Assembly (NCBI RefSeq): GCF_036850765.1
Contig: NC_089493.1
Span: forward strand, 18,167,632 to 18,231,631
DNA from: Saccopteryx bilineata
Lineage: Eukaryota; Chordata; Mammalia; Chiroptera; Emballonuridae
DNA: 64,000 nucleotides
Reading direction: 5' to 3'
Shown: positions 1 to 11,998 of the stretch, piece after piece
Layout of the letters: every line of letters starts with the position of its first letter
Position numbering within the stretch: position 1 is the stretch's first letter
Notes under the pieces: generated by a model
The model's input: only the letters and a program-made list of their open reading frames with translations
Told to the model about the DNA's origin: nothing
The model's database searches: none
Made by a program: the position numbers and the translations under genes

Positions 1-72
1 TGACTAGGAATTGAACCGGGGACATCCAAATGTCAGGCTGCCGCTCTATCACTGATCCAGCTGGCCTGGGCC
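1..72 (-). mobile_element. tRNA-derived SINE head, cut by window edge
   Basis: Read on the minus strand this begins like the long-type SINE heads elsewhere in the window: a box A-like block with 'agtgatagagcgg' and a box B-like 'ggttcaattcc', closed by the GC-rich acceptor-like end near 60-72. The rest of the element lies outside the window. It is diverged, so an older copy. Confidence 0.6.
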
Positions 73-1539
73 CACACTCTAAGTCTTATAGGCACTTATG
101 GCAGCTTATTTGGAAGGGAAAAAAAAGGCACTGCAATTTTATCTCCAAATAAAAATCAGAAGAGTGACTTTATCTCTCTTCTTTAAGATACTTATTAAAG
201 GACAGTAGGACCTGTGAGAAATTTAATATTAGCCCATAATTTGCAACCTCTTTTATTTTTCTACATTAAGATGCAAAATAGCAGGAAGTAGCAAACTGCT
301 AGCTAAGTTTTAAAATCCCTATTTTATTAGAAATTTAAATCATCTGTTTATGATTCATTGGCTCTGCTCATCAAAATAGTGTTTTCTGAGGGTGATAGTG
401 GATGGAAGAAGACTTCAAAGGTGTTTTAATTTTTTTACTTGAATTTAAGATTTGCCAGGAATAAAAACAACCGACATCACACAAATTCTTAGTCTGCTCC
501 CAGCTAGAACTTTTGAAGGTGTAACTCCGCTCTGAGAGTGCCAGACCCCGTGCGGTTACTCAGGCGTCTTTCGCTGTGTGGTTGATGGAATTGTTTATGT
601 GAACTAGCAAACTTTCTACCCCTTCCATAACTATGACCCAAAAGAAGTAAAATGCTATTTCATCACTTGAACATTTTGAAGATGGAATTAAGTCTGGCCT
701 TTCTTAGTGGCCAGAATTTATTTTGTTCTTCCTTCAAAGAAAGCCTTTGGCAGGAACTAATGTACAGAATAGACACATAAGACAGACATTAAACACTACA
801 ATATGTGAATTGAATGGTTAGAGGGTAATTTGCAGATCTTGCTGACAAGGGATACACATGATGGTGGGAAATTGCAGAGAGGTTTAGATTAGCCCTGTGA
901 TGAAGGAGATGCCAGAGAGGGCGAAAGCTGAGGCTTTGCAAACTTTTCTTTTCTAGGATGAATTCAGACTGGGTCCTTGGACAGTGTTCTCATATTTTAG
1001 AGAACTGATGATGTCCAATTGTTTCCTAACGCAAGAACTCCTCATCCTAATAAAATTGATGGAAACAATTGCTTTGAATGAGACACAGATTCAGAATTAG
1101 AGGATACATTCATATTTAAAAATACCATATTATCATTATAAAAGTGTTAATGACAAATACAATAGATCAGTTCATTATGTTACCTCTGATCCTTTCATAG
1201 ATGAAGAGTTAAAGATTGATACTTGAAGAATTTGCTTCCTGAACTCAAGTTAGCCCTGACACAGGGGCAGTAGGAATTTCTGTCCTATTGAAGATAACCA
1301 GCACAGGTGAATTAAAATGCTTTAGAATTACACAAAGCTGAAACTCTCTCAGACAAATGTAATGCATTCCTTGCTCATGTTGTCTTTTCTGAAAGCTGTA
1401 GCGATACATGCAGAACAGAAGGACTAGGATTAGTTTTATCTAAGTCATCATCTTTACTTGCCTGAGATATGTCATGAGCCACCTAAAATGCAAGATGTCC
1501 TGACATCAGCCCTGACCATCATAAAAAAACAATTTTCAA
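73..1539. other. Unique AT-rich DNA, no gene seen
   Basis: No open frame of note and no recognised repeat. A short segment near 520-590 is slightly richer in CpG than its surroundings, but nothing specific can be assigned. Confidence 0.5.
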
Positions 1540-1830
1540 GCCCTGGCTGGTTGGCTCAGGGGTAGAGCGTCGGCCTGGCGTGCAGAAGTCCCAGGTTCGA
1601 TTCCCGGCCAGGGCACACAGGAGAAGCGCCCACCTGCTTCTCCACCCCTCCCCCTCCTTCCGCTCTGTCTCTCTCTTCCCCTCCCGCAGCCAAGGCTCCA
1701 TTGGAGCAAAGATGGCCCGGGCGCTGGGGATGGCTCCTTGGCCTCTGCCCCAGGTGCTAGAGTGGCTTTGTTCGCAACAGAGCGACGCCCCAGAGGGGCA
1801 GAGCGTAGCCCCCTGGTGGACATGCCGGGT
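1540..1830 (+). mobile_element. Long-type bat SINE (type A), 3'-truncated
   Basis: Starts with a tRNA-like head of 75 bp (1540-1614): acceptor halves gccctgg (1540-1546) and ccagggc (1608-1614) are perfectly complementary, and box B is ggttcgattcc (1594-1604). A pyrimidine-rich middle and the 'ccaaggctccattgg' module follow. Compared with the copies at 24.9, 38.5 and 56.1 kb it stops shortly after 'gtgccgggtgg', lacking the final ~60 bp and the A tail, and no TSD is visible, so the 3' end was probably lost after insertion. Open frames across it (up to 108 codons) are not genes. Confidence 0.88.
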
Positions 1831-2682
1831 GGCATCACTTTATCAATCTTTTCAAAGAACAAATTTTTAGTTCTGTTGACTTCATTATTTTTCTATTTTC
1901 CATTTTATTTATTTTTGTTCCAACCTTTATTATTTTATTTTTTCTGCTTCCTGTGGGTAAAGTGTGATATTCCCAGTATTCCCTTCCTCTCACCATCAGA
2001 GATATTTCAGATCTAGATTTTCTTTTTGTACCTTCCCTCACTTTATTTTGAGGTTATGCTAAAGGGAAGCCCCAGTCAGAACAATGCCTATTACAGAAAA
2101 AGAAGCCAATCAATACAACATAGGAGAGAAATTTTTGAGAGCTTTTAAAGATGAAAGGAATTTTTCATTGGATCTTTGATGATCAATGCTAAGAAATCCA
2201 CACACACACATACACACATACATAAACTAAAAATCATGTGAAAAATAATATTTTTGCCATTTATATTAAAAAAACATTCTTAAGGTAATTATTTTTTCAT
2301 TATGTTATTCAATGCCGCTTAATATAATCTGAGAATAGAATTATAATTCGTGGTTTTATAAATGAACTTTTCTTTGCTCCACCAGGACATAATTTAACAA
2401 AAACACAAAAAATAATTTGAAAAGCAAAGACAAATAATGAGTACATTGGTGTTTGACTAAAAAGGTTACCTAGAACAGTAGTGTTTTTGATCAGTTTTTA
2501 AAAATTAAATGAATATATTAATGGATAAATATACATGCATGCATATATACATACATATCTATAAATATGTAAATTAAAACACAAGTGACAAGAAATATCA
2601 ATAGTGAAATCATGAAGTCAGCTGAATAATAATTTGATTACTTTTCTCCTGAGTCACTTATATAGCAATGCTTACATGCATA
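1831..2682. other. Unique AT-rich DNA with a short CA tract
   Basis: T-rich sequence at 1860-1960, then unique AT-rich DNA. A small interrupted CA/CATA repeat lies at about 2198-2224. No gene recognised. Confidence 0.45.
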
Positions 2683-2693
2683 TGTAAATGTCA

Positions 2694-3058
2694 GTTTTTT
2701 TAAAGTGCAAAGCAGGGAAACAGAAAGACAGACTTCCATGTGCTCTGACCAGGATCCACCAGCAAGCTCCCTATCAGGTGATGCTCTGCCCGTCTTGGGC
2801 TGCTGTTCCGTTGCTTGGCAACTGAGCTATTGTAGCACCTGAGATGAGGCCATTGAGCTGTTCCCAACCCCCAGGGCCAACTTGCTCCAACTGAGACATG
2901 GCTGTGGTTGAGGAAGAGAGAAATAATGAGAAAGAAGTGAGGGGGTAAGTGGTGGGGAAGTGGATGGTCACTTTTCCTGTGTGCCCTGACCAGGAATCAA
3001 ACCCGGGATGTTTATAGACTGGGCTGATGCTCTACCTCTGAGCAAACCATCTAGGGCC
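2694..3058 (-). mobile_element. Long-type SINE (type A), older copy, minus strand
   Basis: On the minus strand the head reads 'gctcagaggtagagcatcag' with box B 'gggtttgattcctgg', then the pyrimidine-rich middle and the tail module. The poly(A) side is the T run near 2695-2701. Flanking copies of tgtaaatgtca at 2683-2693 and 3059-3069 form an 11-bp TSD. It is clearly diverged from the 24.9 and 56.1 kb copies. Confidence 0.82.
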
Positions 3059-3069
3059 TGTAAATGTCA

Positions 3070-6000
3070 TTTTTATATATATTTTCTAAAAATATATATT
3101 CTACCATATATGAAATTATGGTATTAAACATCATAAAATATATCTTAATATGTTATTGAAATACCTTTTTCCTTAACTATAAATTGTTGTATAGTTTTAT
3201 TGTAAATACTTTGACATTTAATACCTCTAGAAACTGAGAAATAACAGGAAGGTAGAAATGGTTTTGAAGAAGAAGCAGAGTGGAAGGAAGGAAACAGGAC
3301 TGCAAAGTCCTGGCTTTGTACTGTCTGGAAAGACAGCCCAAAGAAATATGTCATTCTCTTACAGAAACACTAGAAATGAAGCTAGCCATGGAGAGGAAGT
3401 CTCTCTGAATAGAATGAAAGGGCATAGGGCTAGTATTCTTGATAAACCCAATGGATAAACTGTCCTAGATAAATAGAGGATAGCTCAATAGCTGCCAACA
3501 GTGCCCATTTCAACAATGAAATGTAATTGCTCTATGGAGTCTTGTGACTTACCATTATTCTTTCCCCCAAAAGAAAACAAACAAAACAAAAAACCTGTTT
3601 TTCTCTATTTAGAGTATTTTTCCCATTAACATTGACTTTTGTTCATTCACATTAATTCACCTGAATTGATATCTGTTTGTGTTTAAATATTCATGTAAAT
3701 GGCTGAATAAATCCATTTCAATGGATACACAATATCCTACAAAATTGAGTCACAGTTAACACAGCATCATGATAACTACACATCAAAACAGCCCTTTATT
3801 TTGTAAGTTTGAACCCATTTTGACTACCAAATTATGTCTTTTTTTAAAACTTCCAAGTGTAGAAAGTGAAGGACAAACATAATTTGATGGGAATTGCACC
3901 TGGAAAATAAATTTCTTAAACTCCATATGTATGTTCTAGGCTGCTGGGTTCCAAGTCCATCTATGAACTCTTGGGTTGCCAATATCACATGTTTTTCTTT
4001 ATTAAGACTGTTTGCCTTTATATTAAAGTGTAAAATTGTTACTTCAAAATATGTCATTTTAGCAGCCACCCAGTGCCAGTGACATAGAACAAGGCACAGG
4101 CACACGGTGGCATAGAACACTGTGCTGACTGCTGTCATGCGCATGAAAAGGCTCCACACATCCATTGTCACAGCCGATTACCAGCTGTTCTGTGTTGTTA
4201 CTCAAAATGACGTTCACAGCCAGGGTAGACAAGGACTTTTGTGGGCTCCTTGGCTCCTGGTCTAGATTTTACAGGATTCTCGGGATGTGTTGAGTATTCA
4301 AAATGTTTAAGAGGCTCTCATTCAGCAAATCACTAGGTAGAAAAACTATAACTAGATGATGTTAGTGTTTCCCACAACAGCTGACAGACCGAGCGCTGAC
4401 TTTTATAAGAATTGCTTTCATTATGTTACTTCTCACTTAGTAATAACCAATTTGAAAACAATTCTTCAGCTTACTTCTATCAAACAGTCCACACTGAGAT
4501 TTCACTCATTGAAGCAGGGTCAGGACTATACCAGAGTGATTCCTGGTCGTAGACCAGTCTGTTTCCTTCAATGAGGGTGAAAAAATCTTAGACTATTTTA
4601 GCAAATTCACATATTTCATAGCGGTCCTCTTACAATATTTATGACCCCAAGAAATACTGCTTGGTCCTCCATAGTTTATACTCTTTGTTCCTGTTTTCAG
4701 AATTTTTCCTCATCTCCAAAAAGTCTATAGTAAATATATTAAAGTACAGCTAGGGTTGTGTGCTTAGATAGAGAAATGTAAGACATTGCCACAGATTAAA
4801 CACAAGCAACAGATCATGTGCCTAAGTGTCATCTTCTATTCCAGGAAGGATGTTTTGGCTCCAGCTGAATAAGCACTCAGTGTCTTCCTGCAGGGTCTCT
4901 TGATCATGACATTTATGTGATTTGAGTATTCGTATGTTACCGACACACTTTGAGCAAGAATTAGAAAATAAACAATAACATATTAAAAACACTTACCTAA
5001 AAGAGTGAGAAGAACAAAAAGATATCAATTCAGGAGAGAAGGGAAAGGCACTGTTTAGCAATTATTCACTCTTGGCAGCTGGCTGTTGATCTGATTCGGT
5101 ATATTACTAACTGCTTAGGAGATCAAAATTTAATCTTAAGGTAAAAAGAAAACAGACTCCTTGGGGAGTCTCAATTTATGAAGAATGGAAATTAGAAGCA
5201 TAGATTGGGTCTAGAAGTGAACAAGAACAAAGGAAAGACATAGTGACTCTGTTAAATTTGAGGAGATTTGAGAACAGATCAGCAGTTGAAATTGAAGGAT
5301 GGATTCAGCTCAGGACTCCTTTATGGATAGTATGAAAATGAGTAAAACACAATTAGTGTTCTTAAAAATAAGTCTAACTTCTTTAGTTGATATTTATTAA
5401 TTCTAGCTCATTTAATCATCTATAATGTTTTCTTTGATGTTTTAGTTAATGTTGATGGTATCAAGTATCTGGGAAGAAAAAACAAACATCTTAGGTGGAA
5501 ATAATTACTCAATGCCCTTTTGGACCTTTGGATCTGCTGTGTTCCCCCAAGTCCAGCAGGGTATATGCTTAGATTACAAAAATTCTAGGTATATCATCCT
5601 AAGAAAAGTTCAGCCCCAAATGAGACTGAGTATATGCTGAAGTGTTACATCTAAATCACATAATTAAGATATACATTGTGTTTACATAAAAATAATGTTT
5701 TGCCTTTTTTTTCAATTAATACATTTGTCTGGGAATTATAGAGAGATACATGGTTGTGATACCAAATGCTACTCATCAATACCAACCTTCTACCGAATTT
5801 GGTGTGGCCCTCTGAAATAGCCAAAGGTTTACTGTCCAGGAGTTATGATGCTGTCATGTAGCAAATACTTTAGAATATTATTAGCTTTCTGGAGAAACAA
5901 TACAAATGTACAAATTCACACCATTACTGATTTGTTGGAAACTGTTGCCATTTCTAGACAGTCCTCACTTGTTACAGTTAAAATGACATCCCCTGTGTCT

Positions 6001-6169
6001 TCTCCCTTACATCATCTCTCCTTAGTTCTTCCTTTTTCTATGTGTACTGAACACACTTTGTTTTTAGCTTCTTGTTTTTAGATTTTGTAACGCTTTCACT
6101 AACTTCACAACCCTCAAGGCCCAAGAAGTTAATATGTAGCATATTTTGTCATGTGTTTGTTCATCCTAA
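3070..6169. other. Unique intergenic or intronic DNA, 3.1 kb
   Basis: Contains only short chance open frames (the longest, 115 codons at 3824-4171 minus, resembles no family I know and shows no supporting context). No repeat recognised apart from AT-rich patches near 3075-3110. Confidence 0.4.
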
Positions 6170-6642
6170 TTTTTTTTTAATAGGTATAATTTTTTTTGAA
6201 TTTATTATGGTATCATTAGTTGGTAAAATTATACAGGTTTCACGTGCACAATTCTATATCATCTGTAGATTGCATTGTGTGTTCATCACCCCAAGTCAAG
6301 TTTCCATTCATCACCATCTACTTCCGTCTACCCACCTCCACCTCCCTGTACCCCCTTTTCCTCCTACAATCTCCACACTGTTGTCTGTGCCTATTAATTT
6401 TTTTTCTTTGCTTAATCCCTTCACCTCTTTTACCCAGACCCCCTCAACCTCATCCCCTCTAACAGCTGTCGGTCTGTTCTCCGTATCTATGAATCTGTTT
6501 TTATTTTGTGTTTTAGTTGATTTTGTTTCTTAGGTTCTACATATAAATGAAATCATATAGTACCTGACTGGCTTTCTCTGACTGGTTTATTTCACTCAGC
6601 ATAATAATCTCCAGGTCCACTCATACTATAACAAAAAGTAAC
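6170..6642 (-). mobile_element. L1 3' end, older subfamily, antisense
   Basis: The plus strand reads as the reverse complement of an L1 3'UTR plus the last bases of ORF2: a 'ttatacaggtttca' block, a C-rich tract (6300-6450), 'ctgtcggtctgttctccgta', and the block ending 'ctccaggtccactcata'. The same arrangement recurs at 19.8 and 34.8 kb. The 153-codon plus-strand frame here is a by-product of the antisense repeat. Divergence suggests an old insertion; no TSD resolved. Confidence 0.75.
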
Positions 6643-7050
6643 TGATACAGAAAAAAGACATAGAATAACTTTTAGATAAAGGAGTGACGACATTCAAAAA
6701 AAGAAACAAATATTAAGTTTATATCTGTGCAAGTTGTTGGTATAAAACCTGCCTTTTAAAATAAGAGGTATTTACATGTTTTGATAGCAAAAAAAAAATG
6801 TTTTAAATAAAAATAAATTGAAAAAAAAAATGAAGCAACAATCAATCTCCTACATTGTCCTGAGTACCAATAGATTAGAAGAAGCTGCCTGATTTAAGAG
6901 ATGGCAAGTTTACTTAAACATTTCTCATTCTGAGAAATAAATGGCTATAAAATACAACCACTTTACTCAAATGGTTAAATCCAGCCGCTCACTTACGCTA
7001 GTAAACGGAAATTACAAGACTGTTTACTGATCAGTCGCCTAAGTCTTGGC
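6643..7050. other. Unique DNA between L1 insertions
   Basis: AT-rich, with A runs at about 6790-6798 and 6822-6830. No gene or named repeat seen. Confidence 0.4.
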
Positions 7051-7741
7051 AGCAGCAGTGTATTTTTTTTTTTTTTTTTTTAATAAATTTTTATTAATGG
7101 TAATGGGATGACATTACTAAATCAGGGTACATATATTCAAAGAAAACATGTCTAGGTTATTTTGTCATCAAATTATGTTGCACACCCCTCGCCCAAAGTC
7201 AGATTGTCCTCCGTCACCCTCTATCTAGTTCTCTGTGCCCCTCCCCCTCCCCCTAACTCTCCCTCCCTCCCTCCCATGTCCTCCCTCCCCCCCCCCCCCC
7301 CACCCTTGGTAACCACCACACTCTTGTCCATGTCTCTTAGTCTCATTTTTATGTTCCACCAATGTATGGAATCATGTATTTCTTGTTTTTTTCTGATTTG
7401 CTTATTTCACTCCTTATAATGTAAAGTAGTACAACCATTATGGAGGAAAGTATGGTGGTTCCTCAAAAAACTGCAAATAGAACTACCTTATGACCCAGCA
7501 ATCCCTCTACTGGGTATATACCCCAAAACCTCAGAAACATTGATACGTGAAGACACATGTAGCCCCATGTTCATTGCAGCACTGTTCACAGTGGCCAAGA
7601 CATGGAAACAACCAAAAAGCCCTTCAATAGAAGACTGGATAAAGAAGATGTGGCACATATACACTATGGAATACTACTCAGCCATAAGAAATGATGACAT
7701 CAGATCATTTACAGCAAAATGGTGGGAGCAGCAGTGTATTT
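7051..7741 (-). mobile_element. Twin-primed (5'-inverted) young L1 with 15-bp TSD
   Basis: The 3' part of an L1 lies antisense at 7066-7421 (T run, 3'UTR with a C-rich tract at about 7235-7305, last bases of ORF2). It is followed by the immediately upstream ORF2 segment in the opposite orientation at 7422-7726, where the plus strand encodes the end of ORF2 (frame 7540-7743). The insertion is bounded by perfect 15-bp direct repeats agcagcagtgtattt at 7051-7065 and 7727-7741. Inversion of the 5' part with an intact TSD is the known product of twin priming during target-primed reverse transcription. Confidence 0.92.
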
Positions 7742-7846
7742 AAGGTGAAGAAATCCACATGCGAAAGTAGTTCATCCTTGATTTTAGAAATGTGAACGCT
7801 AAGATTTGGGTCTTAAGTGTTTTGTAAGGTAATTCAAAAATAATTC
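7742..7846. other. Unique spacer between two L1 insertions
   Basis: About 105 bp of host sequence separates the twin-primed L1 from the T run that ends the full-length L1. Confidence 0.6.
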
Positions 7847-7858
7847 TTTTTTTTTTTT

Positions 7859-8138
7859 ATTAAATTTAATGCAGTGACATTGATAAATCAGGGTACATAT
7901 GTTGAGAGAAAATATCTCTAGATTATTTTGCCATTTGATTGTGCTGTATACCCCTCCCGCAAAGTTAAATTGTCTTCTGTCACCTTCTATCTGGTTTTCT
8001 TTGTGCCCCTCCCCTCCCCTAACCCCTCTCTCCTTCTTCACCCCCTCCCCCCCCCCCCCAACCCCCCCCGCCCCTGTTGCCATCACATTCTTGTTCATGT
8101 CTCTGAGTCTCGTTTTTATGTCCCTTCTATGTATGGAT
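7859..8138 (-). other. L1 3'UTR with G-rich tract
   Basis: Lies between the ORF2 stop and the A tail. The tract at about 8005-8080 is C-rich on the plus strand, so the L1 transcript is G-rich with many G runs there, a regular property of L1 3'UTRs and able in principle to form a quadruplex. The related young L1 at 7066-7421 carries an equivalent tract. Confidence 0.8.
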
Positions 8139-11100
8139 TCATCTCAGTTTTTTTTCTGATTTACTTATTTCACTCCGTATAATGTTATCAAGGTCCATCC
8201 ATGTTATTGTAAATGATCCGATGTCATCATTTCTTATGGCTGAGTAGTATTCCATAGTATATATGTACCAAAGTTTTTTAATCCACTCGTCCTCTGACGG
8301 ACACTTGGGCTGTTTCCAGATCTTCGCTATTGTGAACAATGCTGCCACAAACATGCGGGTGCATTTCTCCTTTTCGAGCCGTTCTATGGTGTCCTTGGGG
8401 TATATTCCTAAAAGTGGGACAGCTGGGTCAAAAGGCGGTTCGATTTTCAGTTTTTTGAGGAATCTCCATACTGTTTTCCACAGTGGCTGCACCAGTCTGC
8501 ATTCCCACCAGCAGTGCAGGAGGGTCCCCTTTTCTCCACATCCTCGCCAGCACTTATTCTGTGTTGTTTTGTTGATAAGCGCCATTCTGACGGGTGTAAG
8601 GTGATATCTCATTGTGGTTTTAATTTGCATTTCTCTAATGATTAGTGATGTTGAGCATTTTTTCATATGCCTATTGGCCATCTGTATGTCCTCTTTGGAG
8701 AAGTGTCTATTCATCTCTTTTGCCCATTTTTGGATTGGGTTGTTTGTCTTCCTGGTGTTGAGTTTTACAAGTTCTTTATAAATTTTGGTTATTAACCCCT
8801 TATCAGACGTATTGTCAAATATGTTCTCCCATTGTGTAGTTTGTCTTTTTATTCTGTTCTTGTTGTCTTTAGCTGTGCAAAAGCTTTTTAGTTTGATATA
8901 GTCCCATTTGTTTATCCTGTCTTTTATTTCACTTCCCCGTGGAGATAAATCAGCAAATATATTGCTCCGAGAGATGTTGGAGAGCTTACTGCCTGTTTTC
9001 TTCTAAGATGCTTATGGTTTCATGGCCTACATTCAAGTCTTTTATCCATTTTGAGTTTATTTTTGTGAGTGGTGTAAGCTGGTGATCTAGTTTCATTTTT
9101 TTGCAGGTAGCTGTCCAATTTTCCCAACACCATTTGTTAAAGAGGCTGTCTTTACTCCATTGTATTTCCTTACCTCCTTTGTCAAATATCAGTTGTCCAT
9201 AGAACTGTGGGTTTATTTCTGGGTTCTCTGTTCTATTCCATTGATCTATATGCCTGTTCTTATGCCAGTACCAGGCTGTTTTGAGTACAATGGCCTTGTA
9301 GTATAACTTGATATCAGGAAGTGTGATACCTCCCACTTTATTCTTCTTTTTTAAGATTGCTGAGGCTATTTGTGTCCTTTTTTGGTTCCATATAAATTTT
9401 TGGAATATGTGTTCGATATCTTTGAAGTATGTCATTGGTATTTTAATTGGTATTGCATTGAATTTATAAATTGCTTTGGGTAATATAGACATTTTGATGA
9501 TGTTTATTCTTCCTAACCATGAGCACGGTATATGCTTCCACTTGTTAGTATTTTCCTTGATTTCTTTTATCAATGTTTTGTAATTTTCCGAGTACAAGTC
9601 TTTAGTCTCCTTGGTTAAGTTTATTCCTAGGTACTTTATTTTTCTGGTTGTAATTGTGAAGGGGATTGTTTCCTTAATTTCTCTTTCTGACTGTTCATTG
9701 TTGGTGTATAAAAATGCTTCTGATTTCTGAGTATTGATTTTATATCCTGCCACTTTGCTGAATTTATTTATCAGGTCCAGTAGTTTTTTGACTGAGACTT
9801 TAGGGTTTTCTATATACAATATCATATCATCTGCAAATAATGATAGTTTTACTTCTTCTTTTCCAACTTGAATGCCTTTTATTTCTTCTTCTTGTCTGAT
9901 TGCTGTGGCTAGGACTTCCAGGACTATGTTAAATAAGAGTGGTGAAAGGGGGCACCCCTGCCTTGTTCCTGATCTTAAGGGTATTGCTTTTAATTTTTGC
10001 CCATTGAGTATGATGTTGGCTGTGGGTTTCTCATAGATGGCTTTTATCATGTTGAGGTATGTTCCCTGTATTCCCACTTTGCTGAGAGTTTTGATCATGA
10101 ATGGGTGCTGGATTTTATCAAATGCTTTTTCTGCATCTATTGAAATTATCATATAGTTTTTCTCCTTCTTTTTGTTTATGTGATGAATCACATTGATTGA
10201 TTTACAAATATTGTACCAGCCTTGCCTCCCCAGAATAAATCCCACTTGATCACGGTGTATGATTTTTTCCATATATTGTTGGATCCGGTTTGCTAATATT
10301 TTGTTGAGGATTTTAGCATCTATATTCATCAGAGATATTGGCCTATAATTTTCTTTCTTTGTGTGGTCTTTGCCTGGTTTTGGAATCAGAATTATGCTCG
10401 CCTCATAAAAGGAGTTTGGAAGTCTTCCTTCCTCTTGAATTTTTTGAAATAGTTTGAGAAGGATAGGAGTTAGTTCTTCTTTGAATATTTGGTAGAATTC
10501 CGTTGTGAAGCCATCGGGCCCCGGACTTTTCTTTGTTGGGAGTTTTTTGATAACTGTTTCGATCTCCTTTGGTGTAATTGGTCTGTTTAAGTTTTCTGAT
10601 TCTTCCAGATTGATTTTTGGAAGATTGTACGTTTCAAGGAATTTGTCCATTTCATCTAGGTTGTCTAGTTTTTTGGCATACAGTTCTTCATAGTATTTTC
10701 TTACAATATTTTGTATTTCTGTTGTGTCAGTTGTTATTTCTCCTCTCTCATTTCTAATTTTATTTATTTGAGTCCTCTCTCTCTTTTTCTTGGTGAGTCT
10801 ACTTAAAGGTGCATCAATCTTGTTTACCTTTTCAAAGAACCAGCTCCTAGTTTCATTGATCCTCTGTATTGTTTCTTTAGCCTCTATGTCATTTATTTCT
10901 GCTCTGATCTTTATTATTTCCTTCCTTCTACTACATTTGGGCTTTACTTGCTGTTCTTTTTCTAATTCTTTTAGATGCAGGGTTAAGTTGTTTATTTGAG
11001 CTTTTTCTAGCTTCTGAAAGTGTGCCTGTAGTGCTATGAACTTCCCTCTCAGCACGGCTTTCGCTGTGTCCCATAAATTTTGAGTTGTTGTATGTTCATT

Positions 11101-11931
11101 GTCATTCGTTTCTAGGAATTTCTTTATTTCTTCTTTGATCTCATTCTTAATCCATTCATTATTTAACACCCTGCTATTTAGTTTCCATGTGTTTGAGAAT
11201 TTTTGAGCTTTTCTGCTGTGATTCATTTCTAGTTTCATGCCGTTGTGATCGGAGAAAGTGCTTGATATGATTTCAGTCTTCTTAAATTTGTTGAGAGCAC
11301 TTTTGTGCCCTAACATGTGGTCTATCCTAGAGAATTTACCATGAGCACTTGAAAAGAATGTATATTCTGCTGCTTTAGGGTGAAAGGTTCTGAAGATATC
11401 TATTAAATCGAGTTGATCTAGTGTTTCCAATAAGTCTGCTGTTTCTTTGTTAATTTTCTTTCTTGAGGATCTATCTAGTGATGTTAGTGGGTTATTGAAA
11501 TCCCCTACTATTATAGTATTGCTGTTGATCTTGCCCTTTAAATCCATCAAAGTCTGTTTTATATATTTGGGTGCTCCTATATTAGGTGCATAGATATTTA
11601 TAATAGTTATATCTTCCTGTTGGATTACTCCCTTTATCATTATGTAGTGGCCTTCTTTATCTCTTACTATATCCTTTGTTTTAAAGTCCAATTTGTCTGA
11701 TATAAGTATTGCTACCCCAGCTTTTTTTTCATTTCCATTTGCATGAAACATTTTTTTCCATCCTTTTACCTTCAATCTGTGTGTGTCTTTTGTTCTAAGG
11801 TGTGTCTCTTGTAGACAACATATGTATGGGTCCTGTTTTCTTATCCACGCAGCTACCCTATGTCTTTTGATTGGATCATTTAATCCATTTACATTTAAGG
11901 TTATTATTGATATGTAGTTGTTTATTGCCAT
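8139..11931 (-). pseudogene. ORF2: L1 ORF2 (endonuclease-reverse transcriptase), one frameshift
   Basis: ORF2 protein nicks target DNA and reverse transcribes L1 and SINE RNA at the nick. The first 981 codons (11931-8986) are open. The endonuclease shows N13 in LNVNGLN, E42 in QETH, D144 in VGDFN, D204-H205, and D228-H229 in SDHN. The reverse transcriptase has SPGPDGF and the catalytic FADD at 699-702. At about 8986-8996 the frame hits TAA; shifting frame there restores an open reading through to the stop at 8139, as expected for a 2-bp deletion. The distal frame includes the C-terminal zinc-knuckle-like C-x3-C-x7-H-x4-C (residues 55, 59, 67 and 72 of the 191-codon part from 8714). Total span is about 1,264 codons, near the usual ORF2 length. 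As it stands the protein would lack the C-terminal domain, so it is probably inactive. Confidence 0.93.
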
Positions 11932-11998
11932 TTTCTTCTTTAAAGGTGTATTCCTTTTTCTTTTTCTTTTTTCTGTATTCTTTTCCCACTTTATCTGT
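11932..11998 (-). other. L1 inter-ORF spacer
   Basis: 67 bp between the ORF1 stop and the ORF2 start, purine-rich on the coding strand. ORF2 has no separate promoter; in L1 it is reached by reinitiation after ORF1. Confidence 0.8.

Noticed and set aside
1540..1614. A functional tRNA gene
   Set aside because: The tRNA-like part continues directly into the SINE body and recurs in the other type A SINEs; it is a retroposon promoter, not a standalone tRNA.
1519..1870. Several overlapping frames of 60-108 codons on both strands
   Set aside because: They lie mostly in the type A SINE, whose GC-rich body lacks stops in several frames; similar frames appear in the 24.9, 38.5 and 56.1 kb copies.
6072..6533. 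153-codon plus-strand frame as a gene
   Set aside because: It falls largely on antisense L1 3'UTR and has the proline/serine/phenylalanine-rich look of a translated C/T-rich repeat.
7162..8182. Proline-rich small proteins
   Set aside because: Translations of the C-rich antisense strand of L1 3'UTRs; no independent support.
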